Assembly (NCBI GenBank): GCA_003640385.1
Contig: RCAB01000210.1
Coordinates: 39,030-103,029 of the forward strand
From: Setaria digitata
Lineage: Eukaryota > Nematoda > Chromadorea > Rhabditida > Setariidae
Direction: 5' to 3'
DNA length: 64,000 nucleotides
Shown: one piece after another, positions 13,201 to 24,533 of the stretch
How the letters are laid out: every line of letters begins with the position of its first letter
How positions within the stretch are numbered: position 1 is the first letter of the stretch
The notes under the pieces: model-generated
The model's input: only the letters and a program-made list of their open reading frames with translations
Databases searched by the model: none
Told to the model about the DNA's origin: nothing
Made by a program: the position numbers and the translations under genes

Positions 13201-14091
13201 CAACCTGAGTTTATCAGAGAATAAAAATCCGAAGAAGTGCTACTAAAAAGAGAAGCTTCTTAGGAATTCATAATGTAATAATGTCTGTCTAATAACATGA
13301 CAAGTGTACTAGTAAAAAAGTTTTGTATGTTTTTAACAAACTAAAAAAAAAAAAGAAAAAAAAAAAGAAAAAAAACCATTCCTTAATTACTTTAGAAAGC
13401 GCAAGTTTGTGGTAAAATGTATAGAAAGGTGATGAATATTACCTTTTCAAAAATAATAATTTTGAGACAAAATCACTACTTCTTATTAAAATATTGTTCC
13501 AAAATTACTACTTCTCCAAAATATTCAATCTAAGAAAAGATCAACACTCTCAACAATTTGGAATTAACCTAGATAATATGAAATTTCTGGAGAAAATACC
13601 TTTCCATGTAATGAATTAATTTTTGGCACAGTTGCATTTGACATCACAGCTGTTTCAAGGCTCACCAGACAGTACGATAAAAACCATTCGTCTGAAGTTA
13701 AAATAAAAATTTTATTTATTTACATAAACTTGAATTTCCAAAAATCCGTGTAAATTAATCATATATACGAAATAAACAATCACAGAGCTTCAGAAGTTCC
13801 ATAAATAAATTTCATACCTATGCAAATTTTCAGTCCATGCAAAATTGGCTCGTTTTTGAAACACTGTTTCTTTTGATAGTGAGAAAAGAAAGAGAGAGAG
13901 AGAGAGAGCTGGTTGATCTTCATTTGTTCAAGATCTATAATCAAATGTCAGTGATTTGCATTTCTTCGGATTTTTATTTTCTAATAAAAGATTTCAGATA
14001 TAAAAAGTTTACTTCCTCGATGAAAGAATAAATTTGGGTTACCTTTTGAGAAATAGAGGAAACTGAAATACAAACGTTCCTTGATGAACAT
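10204..14091 (-). CDS. BTB/POZ-domain protein, function unknown
   Basis: Twelve exons join in phase to 490 codons: 14091-14043 (tentative first exon with ATG), 13691-13600, 13204-13138, 12984-12872, 12800-12698, 12156-11980, 11914-11740, 11492-11404, 11231-11050, 10976-10815, 10531-10412, 10347-10204 (TAA at 10204). An acidic stretch (RSLDEFDDVEFDDIQFQYDF) is followed by a Pro/Asn-rich linker, then a helical segment around LLKSPLGIGYICSNLINQ that could be armadillo-like. A BTB core follows (SYHVHKRILKQRSFVLDGIL, then LTYLYTGEIILPN) and then a BACK-like helical tail. BTB proteins commonly dimerise and often serve as CUL3 substrate adaptors; that role is inferred only from the fold. A helical-repeat plus BTB layout recalls ARMC5, but I saw no specific motif to support that. 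The first exon and the 11740 donor are the weakest calls. Confidence 0.75.
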
Positions 14092-14663
14092 CCAAATTTG
14101 TAGAATTTCAAGTTACATCTCGTTTTCTGAGCAATTTAATAAATAGTTCACTGATGTATTTCATGTAGAAAAGTTGATACTGTTATATGGTCAGAAATGC
14201 ACTCTTGTTTATAAAAGGACAGTATTATCATGTAAAAGGAATCATTTATATTAGAAATTATACTAAAGAAAATTGAAATTGTTCTACGGAATCAAATCAT
14301 TGAGGGAAACATGGCAAAATCACTTTGACACTTAGAATGAATGCTTCTAAATCATTACATTTTCTAATTATGACTAAATGACTTTAAATAGTTTGAAACT
14401 ATTTTCAACAATTATCTTTTATCTTAATCCCTGTTAAAAAAAAAAAAAAAAAAAATGTCACATATCATATCTCTGTTAATATGTTATTTGAAATGGAAAT
14501 ACCAAAATTATGCAAAAATAATTGAACTTGTAAAAACTGTGATGTAGTAAATAAAGTTTTATTGTAAGTTTTCACTACGTACTTCAGGCGGCTGGAAAAT
14601 TTAAACTTTGTTTCTCCTGTTTTGAGGGAAATCCCTGGTTACTAACCAAATTTAAGCGATTAT

Positions 14664-14950
14664 TCAATCAACAGATTTGTACCATTGAGGTGCCTTTGCT
14701 TCTTCTCTAAGGTTTACAGCAAACTTCAGTTCCTGAACTCGACACATCACTGACAACACAAACTTTGCTATAGGCAATTTCTATAAAGAAATAGAAAAAC
14801 ATATAACGACATCGGAATATGATAGATGAAACAATGCTCATTACAATCCTCGCTCATCAAACGTTCAGCTTGGCCACTATTGCAGTTGCTGTTCTGATTG
14901 CTATCGCACAATGTGCCAAGAAAAAGTTTTCCTTTTTTCTCACTCATCAT
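14664..14950 (-). CDS. possible 69-residue protein, unknown
   Basis: Two-exon model on the minus strand: 14950-14845, then 14767-14664. ATG is at 14950, the donor reads GTAATG, the acceptor CTATAG and the stop is TGA. The phase closes exactly. The N-terminal half is Ser/Asn-rich (KLFLGTLCDSNQNSN) and the C-terminal half is a likely amphipathic helix (VMCRVQELKFAVNLREEAK) ending APQWYKSVD. I do not recognise the family. It lies 0.57 kb upstream of the BTB gene on the same strand, so it could instead be a 5' part of that gene or a separate short gene. Confidence 0.4.
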
Positions 14951-15176
14951 TGAAATGATCTCAAATAAGCAGTGATCTCAACGCTTAATGTGTATAATTT
15001 CTACTCTTAGTGATATGTTTCCGGTAATTTTACATGAAAACCTTTACCGTTGCAACAAAAGAAACTGCTCATTAGTGTAGAATAGGAGTATGATTGTAGC
15101 TCAGTCGTTGCACAGATTTTTCGACTAAAAATTCAGAACAAGAACTCATATTTTCAAGAAATAAGTGTGAATTTAG

Positions 15177-16596
15177 AAACAACAAGACTGGAACTGCTGG
15201 TCAGACATTACCAGCACCAGTAATTTTACCTGCATTGGATGAACAGAAGACGCAATCTGTGAAGGATGAAGGCGAAGGTGAGAGAAAGAAGGAAGTGGAA
15301 GAAAAGAAGGAATCTGTGAAAGAAGTAGGTTATTTCAACTTGAAACAAAACGATTTCTGTTTTCATCGATGACGAAGATGATGTCTTATCAACAGCGTTT
15401 GCACTCATCAGGTCACTTGAAAGCTTAGAATCCTTCGACTCCCTTGCAGATGTTACGAAGCCTCTCCACGCTTTTCATTTCATTTCACTTGACATCATCA
15501 GGTACACTCTGAGTGAGACTAAAAGTAATTTAATGAATTCGTGAAAAAGGCTCGATCAGCAACGGAACTTCGAGTTTCAGATTGGAGAGAAGAAGGAATC
15601 TAAGAAAGAGAGCTCAAAGAAAGAAGGCTCAAAGAAAGAAGGCTCAAAGAAAGAAGGCTCAAAGAAAGAAGGCTCGAACAAAGAAGATTCAAAGAAGGAA
15701 GGATCTAAGAAAGAAGGTTCCAGGCAGTCTAAGAAAGAAGGCGACATCGCCCCGGTTAGTTAAATTGCCCTTTAAAGTTGTAGGAGGCTTGCTAAATCCG
15801 ACGGTGACTGCCTTGTTGCCGTGAGGAATCACGTTCTGAGGAAATACACTTAGCGAGACACGTCAGCTTACGTGTACGTGGTAGACTAGAATGTTTACTT
15901 AGCAGACGAATCCTGTTTCAGACACAGCAAAGTGATCAGAAGATCGTAAATGAGATGAAAGTTATGGTAACACAAGTGGTTCCAGTGACTGAAGAGAAAG
16001 AGGGGGGGAAGAAGAGCGCTGAAAAGAAGGTTGCTGATGAAGAGGAAAAGAAGGAAGAGAAGAAAAAGGAGGAGGAGAAGAAGGAAGAAAAGAAGGAAGA
16101 AAAGAAGGAAGAAAAGAAGGAAGAAAAGAAGGAAGAAAAGAAGGAGGAAGAGAAGGAGGAGAAGAAAGAAGAAAAGAAGGAAGAGAAGAAGGAGGAAGAG
16201 AAGGGAGAGGAAAGGAAGGGAGATAAAAAGGAAGGTGAAACAGATAAAAAAGAAGCTGAAACAGATAAGAAAGAGGCTGAAACAGACAAAAAAGAGATTG
16301 AAACAGACAAGAAAGAAGGCGATACCGACAAGAAAGAAGGCGATACGGTAGGTATGTGCGTGTACGTGTACCTACACGTACACACGTGTACGTATATACG
16401 TGTTAAGTGTTTTAATTTCTGATTTTCTTGGTGAATATCTAATATTTGAAAGGTAGGAGAGGAAAGTATTTGCAGGAGCGAAAGATCTGTCCGGAAGTTT
16501 TAGAACAGGTGAAACAAATAAATCTAATCAGGTGGAGATTTTCAGGAAAAGAAAGAGGAAGGTGAAGGTGATGGTGAAAGTGAAGTGAAGAAATGA
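15177..16596 (+). CDS. lysine/glutamate-rich repeat protein
   Basis: Low-complexity, highly charged protein. Exons 15177-15324, 15581-15754, 15922-16347 and 16546-16596 (TGA at 16594) join in phase. The 5' end and start codon are not resolved. Exon 2 encodes five-residue SKKEG repeats (SSKKEGSKKEGSKKEGS). Exon 3 encodes (K)KEE repeats followed by seven-residue ETDKKEG-type repeats, and the last exon ends GDGESEVKK. The reading frame stays open through every repeat block, and the donors (GTAGGT, GTTAGT, GTAGGT) and acceptors (TTTCAG) are good, which argues for a real gene rather than a microsatellite. The opposite strand is also open across exon 3, but only as a mirror of the repeat. The protein is probably disordered or a single charged helix; function is unknown. 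Confidence 0.7.
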
Positions 16597-17257
16597 TAGA
16601 AATGGAAATGGAAGAGATAAGGATCACCGTACTGATTAGATGCTTCCCATTCCCATCTCACCGAGAGAATTATCATCAATGTGCTCCTTTCATGCTGCTA
16701 GCAAATACTATATACATTTACAGTATGATCATTTATTACAAATAAAACACAAGCTCGAAATGCATGATATAGTAGTTATCACATATCACTTAAATGGTTA
16801 TCACTTATCTGGGATTAGTGTTTGAGGAATGAAGAGTAGCACGAGTCAGTAACTGAGAATAACTTTTCCTGATTTATCTTACCACGGAAATGTCACAGAG
16901 AAATAAAAAGATCTAACTTATCAGCTTCTGTTCGAAATTTCATTGATGAGTTGCTGGAGCAAGTAGCGTCATTTCGCTAAAGAAAAGCAAAATGTTAAAA
17001 TTAGTGATAACTTTTTTCCCTCGCTTTGCTTTCAATCTATTAAACCATTAACAACAATAAAAGGGAACCAGTTTCGTGAAGTTTAAATAATTGGTAGCCA
17101 CATCACAAGCCATATAAAATGAGTCATTTCGAAAAACTTATCTATCATTTCTTAGTTACACCTGTGGATTGCGGTAAATCAGTGTTTTGAAGGATTACTT
17201 ATTTGCTGAGAAGTAGCGCATTGGGTAGCATCCCACGGATACGTACGTTGAAGGAAA
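16597..17257. other. intergenic
   Basis: Spacer between the K/E-rich gene and the Rpt2-like gene. It contains AATAAA near 16740, possibly a polyadenylation signal for the upstream gene. No gene is seen. Confidence 0.5.
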
Positions 17258-19856
17258 ATGGGTAATCAAGTGTCTAGACCAGATAAGAAAGGAGTTGTGG
17301 CCCCACAACATGCTTTAATGAAAGTTGCCCGCAAACCTCAACGAGCTCAAGAAGCAGCGAATAAATTACCAACAGGTCTAGAGGATATTCACAACCCTCT
17401 GAGATTCAGTAATTAGATGCTGCTAATCACTGAACCAATTAAAAATTCATTCTTAATTGCTGTGACTTTTTGCAGCAACATTTTGCTATATAAATATAGT
17501 ATAACAACTGAGCAGAAAATGGCAAACGCTTGAGTTTTACTTCAGTGTTACCGCGAAGAAACTGTTATTTGAAATTTTTACGAATGAGTCGTATAAAAGA
17601 TTATCTGTTGATGGAAAAGGAATTTATTCAACGGCAAGGGAAACATGGCTCCATCAGTGAGCAGCAGAAGAAGGAACGTAAAATTGTGAACGCATTGCGT
17701 GGTTCACCGATCGCACTTGCACGAATTCATGAACTTTTTGTCGATGAGAAGGTTCGTCAATGATTCAGGAAAGCGAAAAGTACTCGAAAGCCTGGTGGAG
17801 TGAGCGAATAGTTTTTGTCCTAGCAAAACAGTCAAGTTGCAATTTTTAGCAAACTGCCAGCACAGGAACTGTTCTACTACTCCTAAAGCAGCAATCGTTT
17901 CAGTACGGCAAAATCAAGCACAAATACCTAAAGTCTTATTATCTTATCTCTTTCCTTATTTGATGCAACAATTAGTGTAGCATTAATTGTCTTAAATACA
18001 GTTATGTGTTTTAGACGAATAAGTAGTTCCTCACCATCTTCGTTTCTTTTCCGAAAAATCTGTGTATTTTTCGGAAAATAAATAGACATAAGTGCTATAG
18101 CATGCTGTAGTAGTGATCGAAGGTAACAAACGAGAATGGTACATACCGATACTATCCATCGTTGATAAGGATCTGATCCGGATCGGTGCTTTGGTTATGG
18201 TAAAAGCTCAAGGATCTTTAAAGAATGTTCCTATTGCGGTAGTTGGAGTACTACACGACAGTGTTGATGCCTCTAATTCAATCATCAATAAACTAGAAAA
18301 ACCGCCTAAAGAATCTTTCGACGTTAGTTGTAATTTTAAATTCGAAGTATGCAACAAATGAAATTTTCAAGATTTATTCACTGATTCATTCCTAATTATA
18401 ACAAGGTTCTACTGATTTCACGATAAATCTTTGATGATGATTTAATATATTTTAATGATAGCATAGATGATGATGATGATGATGATGATACAGCACTTAT
18501 AATAATACTATCGCTATATTTTTTACTGCTCCGATGTAGTTTAAATTTTCTGGAAAACTAGCAAATATTTCATTGCTGTTTTGTGATCATAGTTATTTCC
18601 TCAAGTTATCCAGGACATCGGTGGTCTAGAGGAACAGATTCAAGAAATCAAAGAAACTGTTGAACTGCCTCTTGTACATCCGGAATATTACGAAGAAATG
18701 GGCATCACACCGCCGAAAGGTGTCATTTTGTTCGGAGAACCGGGAACAGGTTTGTTCTTTTCATCGTTAATTTATTAAAAGGAATACTTTCGGCATATTT
18801 ACCACTAAAGAAAGCACAATGACAGTCATATATTACCTTCCCCTACACGAGGCGGGTTATAAGATACAGATGATGAATCAAATCTTCATTAAATGCTAGA
18901 TTATTTAAAGTTTAATTTGCTCGTAGCAAAAATAGAGGAAACTGAAAAGGTAGTTGTTATTTTTCAGGAAAGACTTTACTAGCTAAAGCGGTTGCACATA
19001 GCACATCGGCAACTTTCATCCGTGCCACTGGTGCTGATCTGATCCAGAAAAACAGTGGTGAAGGTTCTAAAATAGTCCGGTATGTAAATTTTTCACAACA
19101 AAAAAAAAAATGAATTCCACTGGAAGATGAAAATAAGCACTTTTAGAGAATTGTTCCGGATGGCTAAAGAATCAGCTCCATGCATCATATTTATCGACGA
19201 AATTGATGCAGTCGGCACTAAACGGTACGATACAACTTGTGGCGGTGAGCGTGAAGTTCAACGAACGATGCTAGAATTGTTGAATCAGCTTGATGGATTC
19301 GAAAGCCGTGGTGATGTTAAGGTAATTTCTTCTTATGTGTTAAAATATCACGCATCACTTGGCAAAGGTTGCATTTCCTGCTTGATGAGAATGATCGAAA
19401 TAAATGAGATTTCAGATTTTTTCCTCATTTAGATAATTATGGCAACAAACCGGATTGATGTCCTGGATCCGGCACTCATTCGGCCAGGCCGTATTGATCG
19501 AAAGATAGAACTACCGAAACCAGATGAAAAAACAAAACTCAAAATTTTTCAAATACATACAGCAGGAATGAGAATTGCAGCTAATGTTAAATTCGAAAAA
19601 TACGCTTCGGAATTATCACTTTCCGGAGCTGACTGTAAGGTATTTGCTGGTTCGCTTCACCTGTGCAGTCGTATTCTTTTATTCATCTCTTGTTATTTTT
19701 GAAATCATTCAAAATTTTCAGGCGATTTGTACAGAAGCAGGTATGCTAGCACTTCGTGCACAAAGGAAATTTATCTGTTTAGAAGATTTTGATAAAGCTA
19801 AGGAACGAGTTATTATGCAAAAGAAAAACGAGGCACCGGAAGAATTTTTTATGTAA
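17258..19856 (+). CDS. divergent 26S proteasome ATPase Rpt2 (PSMC1) paralogue
   Basis: Eight exons: 17258-17375, 17546-17751, 18101-18322, 18614-18749, 18968-19079, 19147-19321, 19433-19639, 19722-19856. They join in phase to 436 residues, about the length of human Rpt2 (440), with no frameshift. Collinearity with Rpt2 runs from the N-terminus (MGNQVS myristoylation-type start, then ANKLP and [13 protein letters not shown]) through the OB domain to the AAA+ domain. Walker A is GEPGTGKT, Walker B IIFIDEID, and sensor/Arg-finger region [19 protein letters not shown]. It departs from the nearly invariant family in two places. The pore-loop-1 segment reads QKNSGEG where Rpt2 has QKYLGDG, and the C-terminus ends EFFM rather than the HbYX-type LYL. 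Because canonical Rpt2 is extremely conserved, this is most likely a second, specialised copy rather than the housekeeping gene; that is inference. Confidence 0.93.
18465..18489. repeat. (GAT)n microsatellite
   Basis: Short run of GAT/ATG trinucleotides inside intron 3 of the Rpt2-like gene. Confidence 0.8.
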
Positions 19857-21468
19857 TTTCAATCAAAGTTTGCAAATGTCACTACAAAATGACTGGTTAA
19901 TTTAAATTAGAGTAAAAAATAAAAATTATTGTCATCGAATTAACAATTTCATTTCGTCGAGAATATGGAGAGATTTTTCGACTCGATTCTGAAGCCATAC
20001 TCTTCAAAGCCTAAATAGGAGCTTAGAAAAAAGAGCGTACTTAAATAAAGAATAAATATCCACTACTAATTACCTCAATTAGCATGACCTTTACATGTGA
20101 TGACAATGCTATATCAAGATTGTTGTTTAGAGATAGTGTACCTTAAAATACTGATCATTTTTTTTTTTTTTATATCAAAAAATCAGACCAAATTATAGAA
20201 AGATGAACTTTTATCGCTTTACAATGACTCATTTTTCATAGTCTCTACGATAGTGGAAGAAATGTTCGCTGAAATTTGCTACGACACAGCAAATCTAACC
20301 TGTCAGGGTCATTCCTGCGAGAATGCTTTCCATTTTGCGGTCTACTTCGGAACTTCAGTTCCAGCTTTTAAAAGATAAATTAAAGATGTGGCCAAGTAGC
20401 ACTGGACTATTATCTAGGTGAACATATGGGATCATCTTTTCAGCAGACGTTTAGCAACTGGTGAATTCCACTTTGAATGGATACTTTCCTGATAATTTCA
20501 CCGTTCACTGAAGTATGTCACTTTTTCCGATTGAAAACAACAAATTACAATTTCTCTTAATCAAATATTCTCCATAACAGATGAAAGAGAAAAATTGTGA
20601 ACGGAGGATCTTTAATGATTCCTAACCTCTCGACTAATTAAATTAATCAAGCAATTTGTTGAAACGACGAATGAACGAACTACTTCGCATGTGGGTTTGA
20701 AACAAGATAAAACACTTCCACTTTTAATGGATACTTTTCATTCATTTCATCAAAGTAACATACGATGCATAATTCTTGGAGCATTATAATATTTATTATG
20801 CACAGCGAGTGAGGAGGTTTGCATGGCTAGGGCAATTAATTAATTACATAAATTACTTGATGTGACGTGGTGAATGAGTTTGTTATGTGCCTTATCACTA
20901 CCACTGAATAAATGATTTACTGATAAGTTTGTTTACCAATTTATTCATTTCTGTTGTACATTGGTCGGAAATCAATTTGTTTGATTGTGTTGTCTGCTGA
21001 ATGCATCCACTTTATAATGGTGATCGTGGAACGCGCTATCTCCTCTTAACTCTTTGATCAATCAATATAGTCATGTCGGTTATTGAATATCATGCAATGA
21101 ATGAGACGATATCAAGTACGACAATGATTATATCAGTTATTGATTATTTCTCCTTGTAAACATTCGAAGTGATCTAGTGACTGACTGGATGTAAAGATCT
21201 GTGTATATATTTACTGTCTAGCACTCTCGAGTTAGCAGCTTATATCACTATGAACATTGATTTATCTATTTGTCATCCGTTCCGTTTTTCATTCGACTGA
21301 AAGATCTTGCATCTTTTTTGTTTTCTCTAACATAGCATCTTTACCACTTCTGCGGTGTTTATTATTGATATTTCTTGTGTGCTTATGGAAATTGGAATTT
21401 TTTAAATGCGATAAGCATAATTTGAGCATTTCGGTAATCTGTCACTGTCATTTGCTTCAGGTATAGCA
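19857..21468. other. 1.6 kb intergenic region
   Basis: AT-rich spacer upstream of malate dehydrogenase. AATAAA near 19918 is a plausible polyadenylation signal for the Rpt2-like gene. A 45-codon open stretch after an AG acceptor at about 20240-20372 (+) was seen but has no partner exon. Otherwise nothing is recognised. Confidence 0.5.
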
Positions 21469-23452
21469 ATGATTTCTATCCGAGGAATGTCATCAGTTTT
21501 AAACACGCTAGCAAGAGATTTGCAGATACAGATGTGCAGTCAGCGTTTAACGAGCTCTGCACCCAAAGTAGAATTTTAAAATGTTTGGATAGATAGGAGG
21601 AATTCTGTTATAAATTTATCCTTGGGAGTTGTAAGAAAAAAAAAAAAACAATGATGAAAAGGTTTTGAAGAAAAAAAAAAGAAACTTTCAATGAAATTTA
21701 AATTTACAGATTGTTTACAGATTTACAAATTTACAGATTGCTGTGTTAGGTGCTGCTGGTGGAATTGGACAGCCGCTTGGATTACTACTTAAAATGAATA
21801 AACATGTAGCCAAATTAGCACTGTACGATATCAAGGATACGCCTGGAGTAGCTGCTGATCTGTCCCATATCGACACAGGAGCGCGTGTAATTCTTTGCTA
21901 ATGAGCGATTTTATATATACATGTTATTTTTATATAACGTTTCACAAATTTATATTTTAGGTTACGGGGCACACAGGTTCAAATGAACTAAGTGAAGCTT
22001 TAAAAGATGCCGATATTGTGGTGATACCAGCTGGTTTACCACGGAAACCAGGTCCTTAAATTTTCGGTTTTTTTCCACTTTTTTTTTTTTTTTTTTTATG
22101 AGGAAATTTGCTATACAACTACAGGATTTCTCAATGTTTTAACTTAACTTCATGTTTAATTAACATAAAATTGAAATTTTTTAGATGGTTAACCAAAGTG
22201 TATTTTCAGGCATGACTCGTGATGACTTATTCAATACCAACGCTAGCATTGTACGAGATTTAAGTGAAGCGGTATCAAAAAATTGCCCGAAAGCTTTTGT
22301 GGCAATAATCACAAATCCTGTTAATTCGACAGTACCAATCGCTTGTGAAATTTTTAAAAAACACAAGGTTTTTGATCCGCGACGTGTATTTGGTGTCACA
22401 ACACTTGATGTTGTAAGATCAGCAACTTTTGTTGCAGAAGCTAAGGTACTTGCATACTTCAAGTTTTGCTGAAGTTCCTAAAAAAGAAAAAGTCTGAAAG
22501 CACATGCATTAAATTGCATTGTTGCTTGATAGAAGAAACCTTAATACTTTGTTTGTGTGTTATTACGTTGGCTTTTTTAGGGGCTAGATGTTCAACAAAC
22601 AAATATACCTGTGATTGGTGGTCATTCTGGAATTACAATTATTCCAGTTCTTTCGCAAATTAAACCACCATGTAAATTCTCAAATGACGAAGTTAAAGAA
22701 TTGACAGAACGGATCCAAAATGCTGGAACAGAAGTTGTGAAAGCAAAGGCAGGAGCTGTAAGTTGTAGATTCTTATGTATGTTAATTGTAAATCTCCTTT
22801 GTCTCCTTTACTCGTTTTATTCTCCACTGGTACCTCCCACTATACGAGTATAATATCAACTCGCGAGAAAGGCATTTTTAAGTACCAAGTTCATTGGTTT
22901 GATTTACTAGTGGCCAAGTTTCCATTTAATATTTTTTATTCATTAGAGAGATTCAGGGCTCAGCTACGCTTTCAATGGCTTTGGCGGCCTCCAAATTTGT
23001 GGAAAGTTTACTAAAAGGCCTGAAAGGTGAAAGGTCCATCCAGTGTGCATTTGTAGCTTCGGACGCATGCAGCGGTTTGGACTATTTCGCAACACCAATT
23101 GAGATTGGCGTAAGTTTTGATTTCAAAAGAAAAACTTCACACGTAACCATATTTCTGAGCTTATATATTCAAAAGATTTCATTTGACTTTTCAGGCATTT
23201 CGCCAGGTAAACTCATTACCACCATTTCAGGCCATGTTCTTCTCAATTTAATTTACTAGCATTTGAAATGCTAGAAGCTGTGTTTTGTGGAAAATGCAAG
23301 ATTTTCGTTTAATTGAATTCTTTCAGAAAAATGGAGTCGAGAAGATTCTTGGAATGGGCAAGCTTAATGCATATGAACAGGACCTTGTGAATGCTGCCAT
23401 TCCGGAACTAAAAAAAAATATTTCGAAAGGCCTGAAATTTGTAACAGACTGA
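21469..23452 (+). CDS. mdh-2: malate dehydrogenase, mitochondrial
   Basis: NAD-dependent malate dehydrogenase, which interconverts malate and oxaloacetate in the mitochondrial matrix (TCA cycle, malate-aspartate shuttle). Seven exons: 21469-21567, 21737-21886, 21961-22051, 22210-22445, 22581-22757, 22957-23109, 23327-23452. They encode 343 residues, close to the family's ~338. The first exon is a basic, Ser-rich presequence free of acidic residues except one, typical of matrix targeting. Motifs seen: dinucleotide-binding [15 protein letters not shown], mobile-loop [31 protein letters not shown], and the active-site His in PVIGGHSG. All catalytic residues appear present. AATAAA at about 23851 may be the polyadenylation signal. 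The start was chosen as the first ATG after an AG acceptor and gives a sensible presequence. Confidence 0.97.
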
Positions 23453-24533
23453 ATTATCATGGATAAAGATAAGCTAAGTATCATGGGATCACTTTGTGCT
23501 ACTTCCATTCAGTTGAAGGCAGTTGTATCTTCCTTTTATTTTCCTTTAGGAACAGTCATAATTTATTTGGAGTTCTTCATCGCATTTATATTCAACCAAG
23601 GGACGATTTTGTAATAATGCCATTGTGTTTTTTTCTACCTCGTGAAACTCTTCTCTTCAACAGAAGTTCTTACCCTCGTATTTTCTCATTACTATGTAGT
23701 CAATTCATTCACGTTGTTTGTAGATTTCTATAGATTTCAATTTTGTTTGCATTATTTAGTAACAGAGTTAAGCAGTCACTTGACCTATTTATTATAAATC
23801 CTTGAATCTGCTATTAGTAAAATCCTGTTTGTGCATAAAGATCCGGTGGAAATAAATGTGTTTGCTCAACAAGAAATGTCGAGTAAAGCCGGCTGAGGGA
23901 TAGCAAGGTAATGTGCATCCTTTTATTTCTTCAAGTTAACTTTCAAACGTGTATAGTTAAACTAGCAAATTCTTCGCTGACTAATATCAGCGAATTCCAG
24001 TGCTTCCTTTTGAAGCCTTACTTCGGATGAATTATTATACTAGTAGCGGAAGTAGCGGAATGGTATCGAAATGCAACTTACCATGGCAGCATCCTTGCAG
24101 GATCGATAAGTTGCTTACAGGAAATTTCCAGGTTTCCATTGTTTGAGAAGGGAAATTAAAAAGCATACAGGTTACTGATTTATACGAAGTAATTTATTAG
24201 TTATGATCTATTAGGATGAACAAAGTATTACGATGTTTGCACTTCACGAGAAGAAGTTGAGATTTATTGTGCCGAATAAACAGTCCTGTAGTATGATGCA
24301 TTCATGTTGTATTTTGAGAAATAACAGAAAATTAAAGAGGACGAAGTAATAACCTAATTGAGGAAATCAGGAGTTTCTTACAGAGGAGTATGTTCGAGGG
24401 ACAATAAGACGGATTGCTTCTTATATTAGTTTCGCTTCTATCAAAATGAAATTTTCTATTCCTTCCATGTTGACAAAGAAATTTGCCACTTTTCATTTCT
24501 TTATTTTTATGATTTAGGTGCACAGAAGAAATC
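23453..24533. other. intergenic
   Basis: About 1.1 kb between malate dehydrogenase and mS31. It holds a putative polyadenylation signal near 23851 and a TTTAG acceptor about 16 bases before the mS31 ATG, a possible trans-splice site. No exon is seen. Confidence 0.5.

Noticed and set aside
13340..13377. A-runs broken by single G as a possible ancient poly(A) retrocopy mark
   Set aside because: Similar A/T homopolymers occur throughout introns and spacers of this window, and no adjacent retrocopy or target duplication was seen.
15936..16385. Minus-strand Ser/Phe-rich 149-codon frame
   Set aside because: It is the antisense reading of the K/E-rich repeat exon; GAA/AAG repeats read backwards give TTC/CTT Ser/Phe repeats.
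20240..20372. Plus-strand 45-codon Cys-containing open stretch after an AG
   Set aside because: It has no start, no donor or partner exon and no recognisable family; this length is expected by chance.
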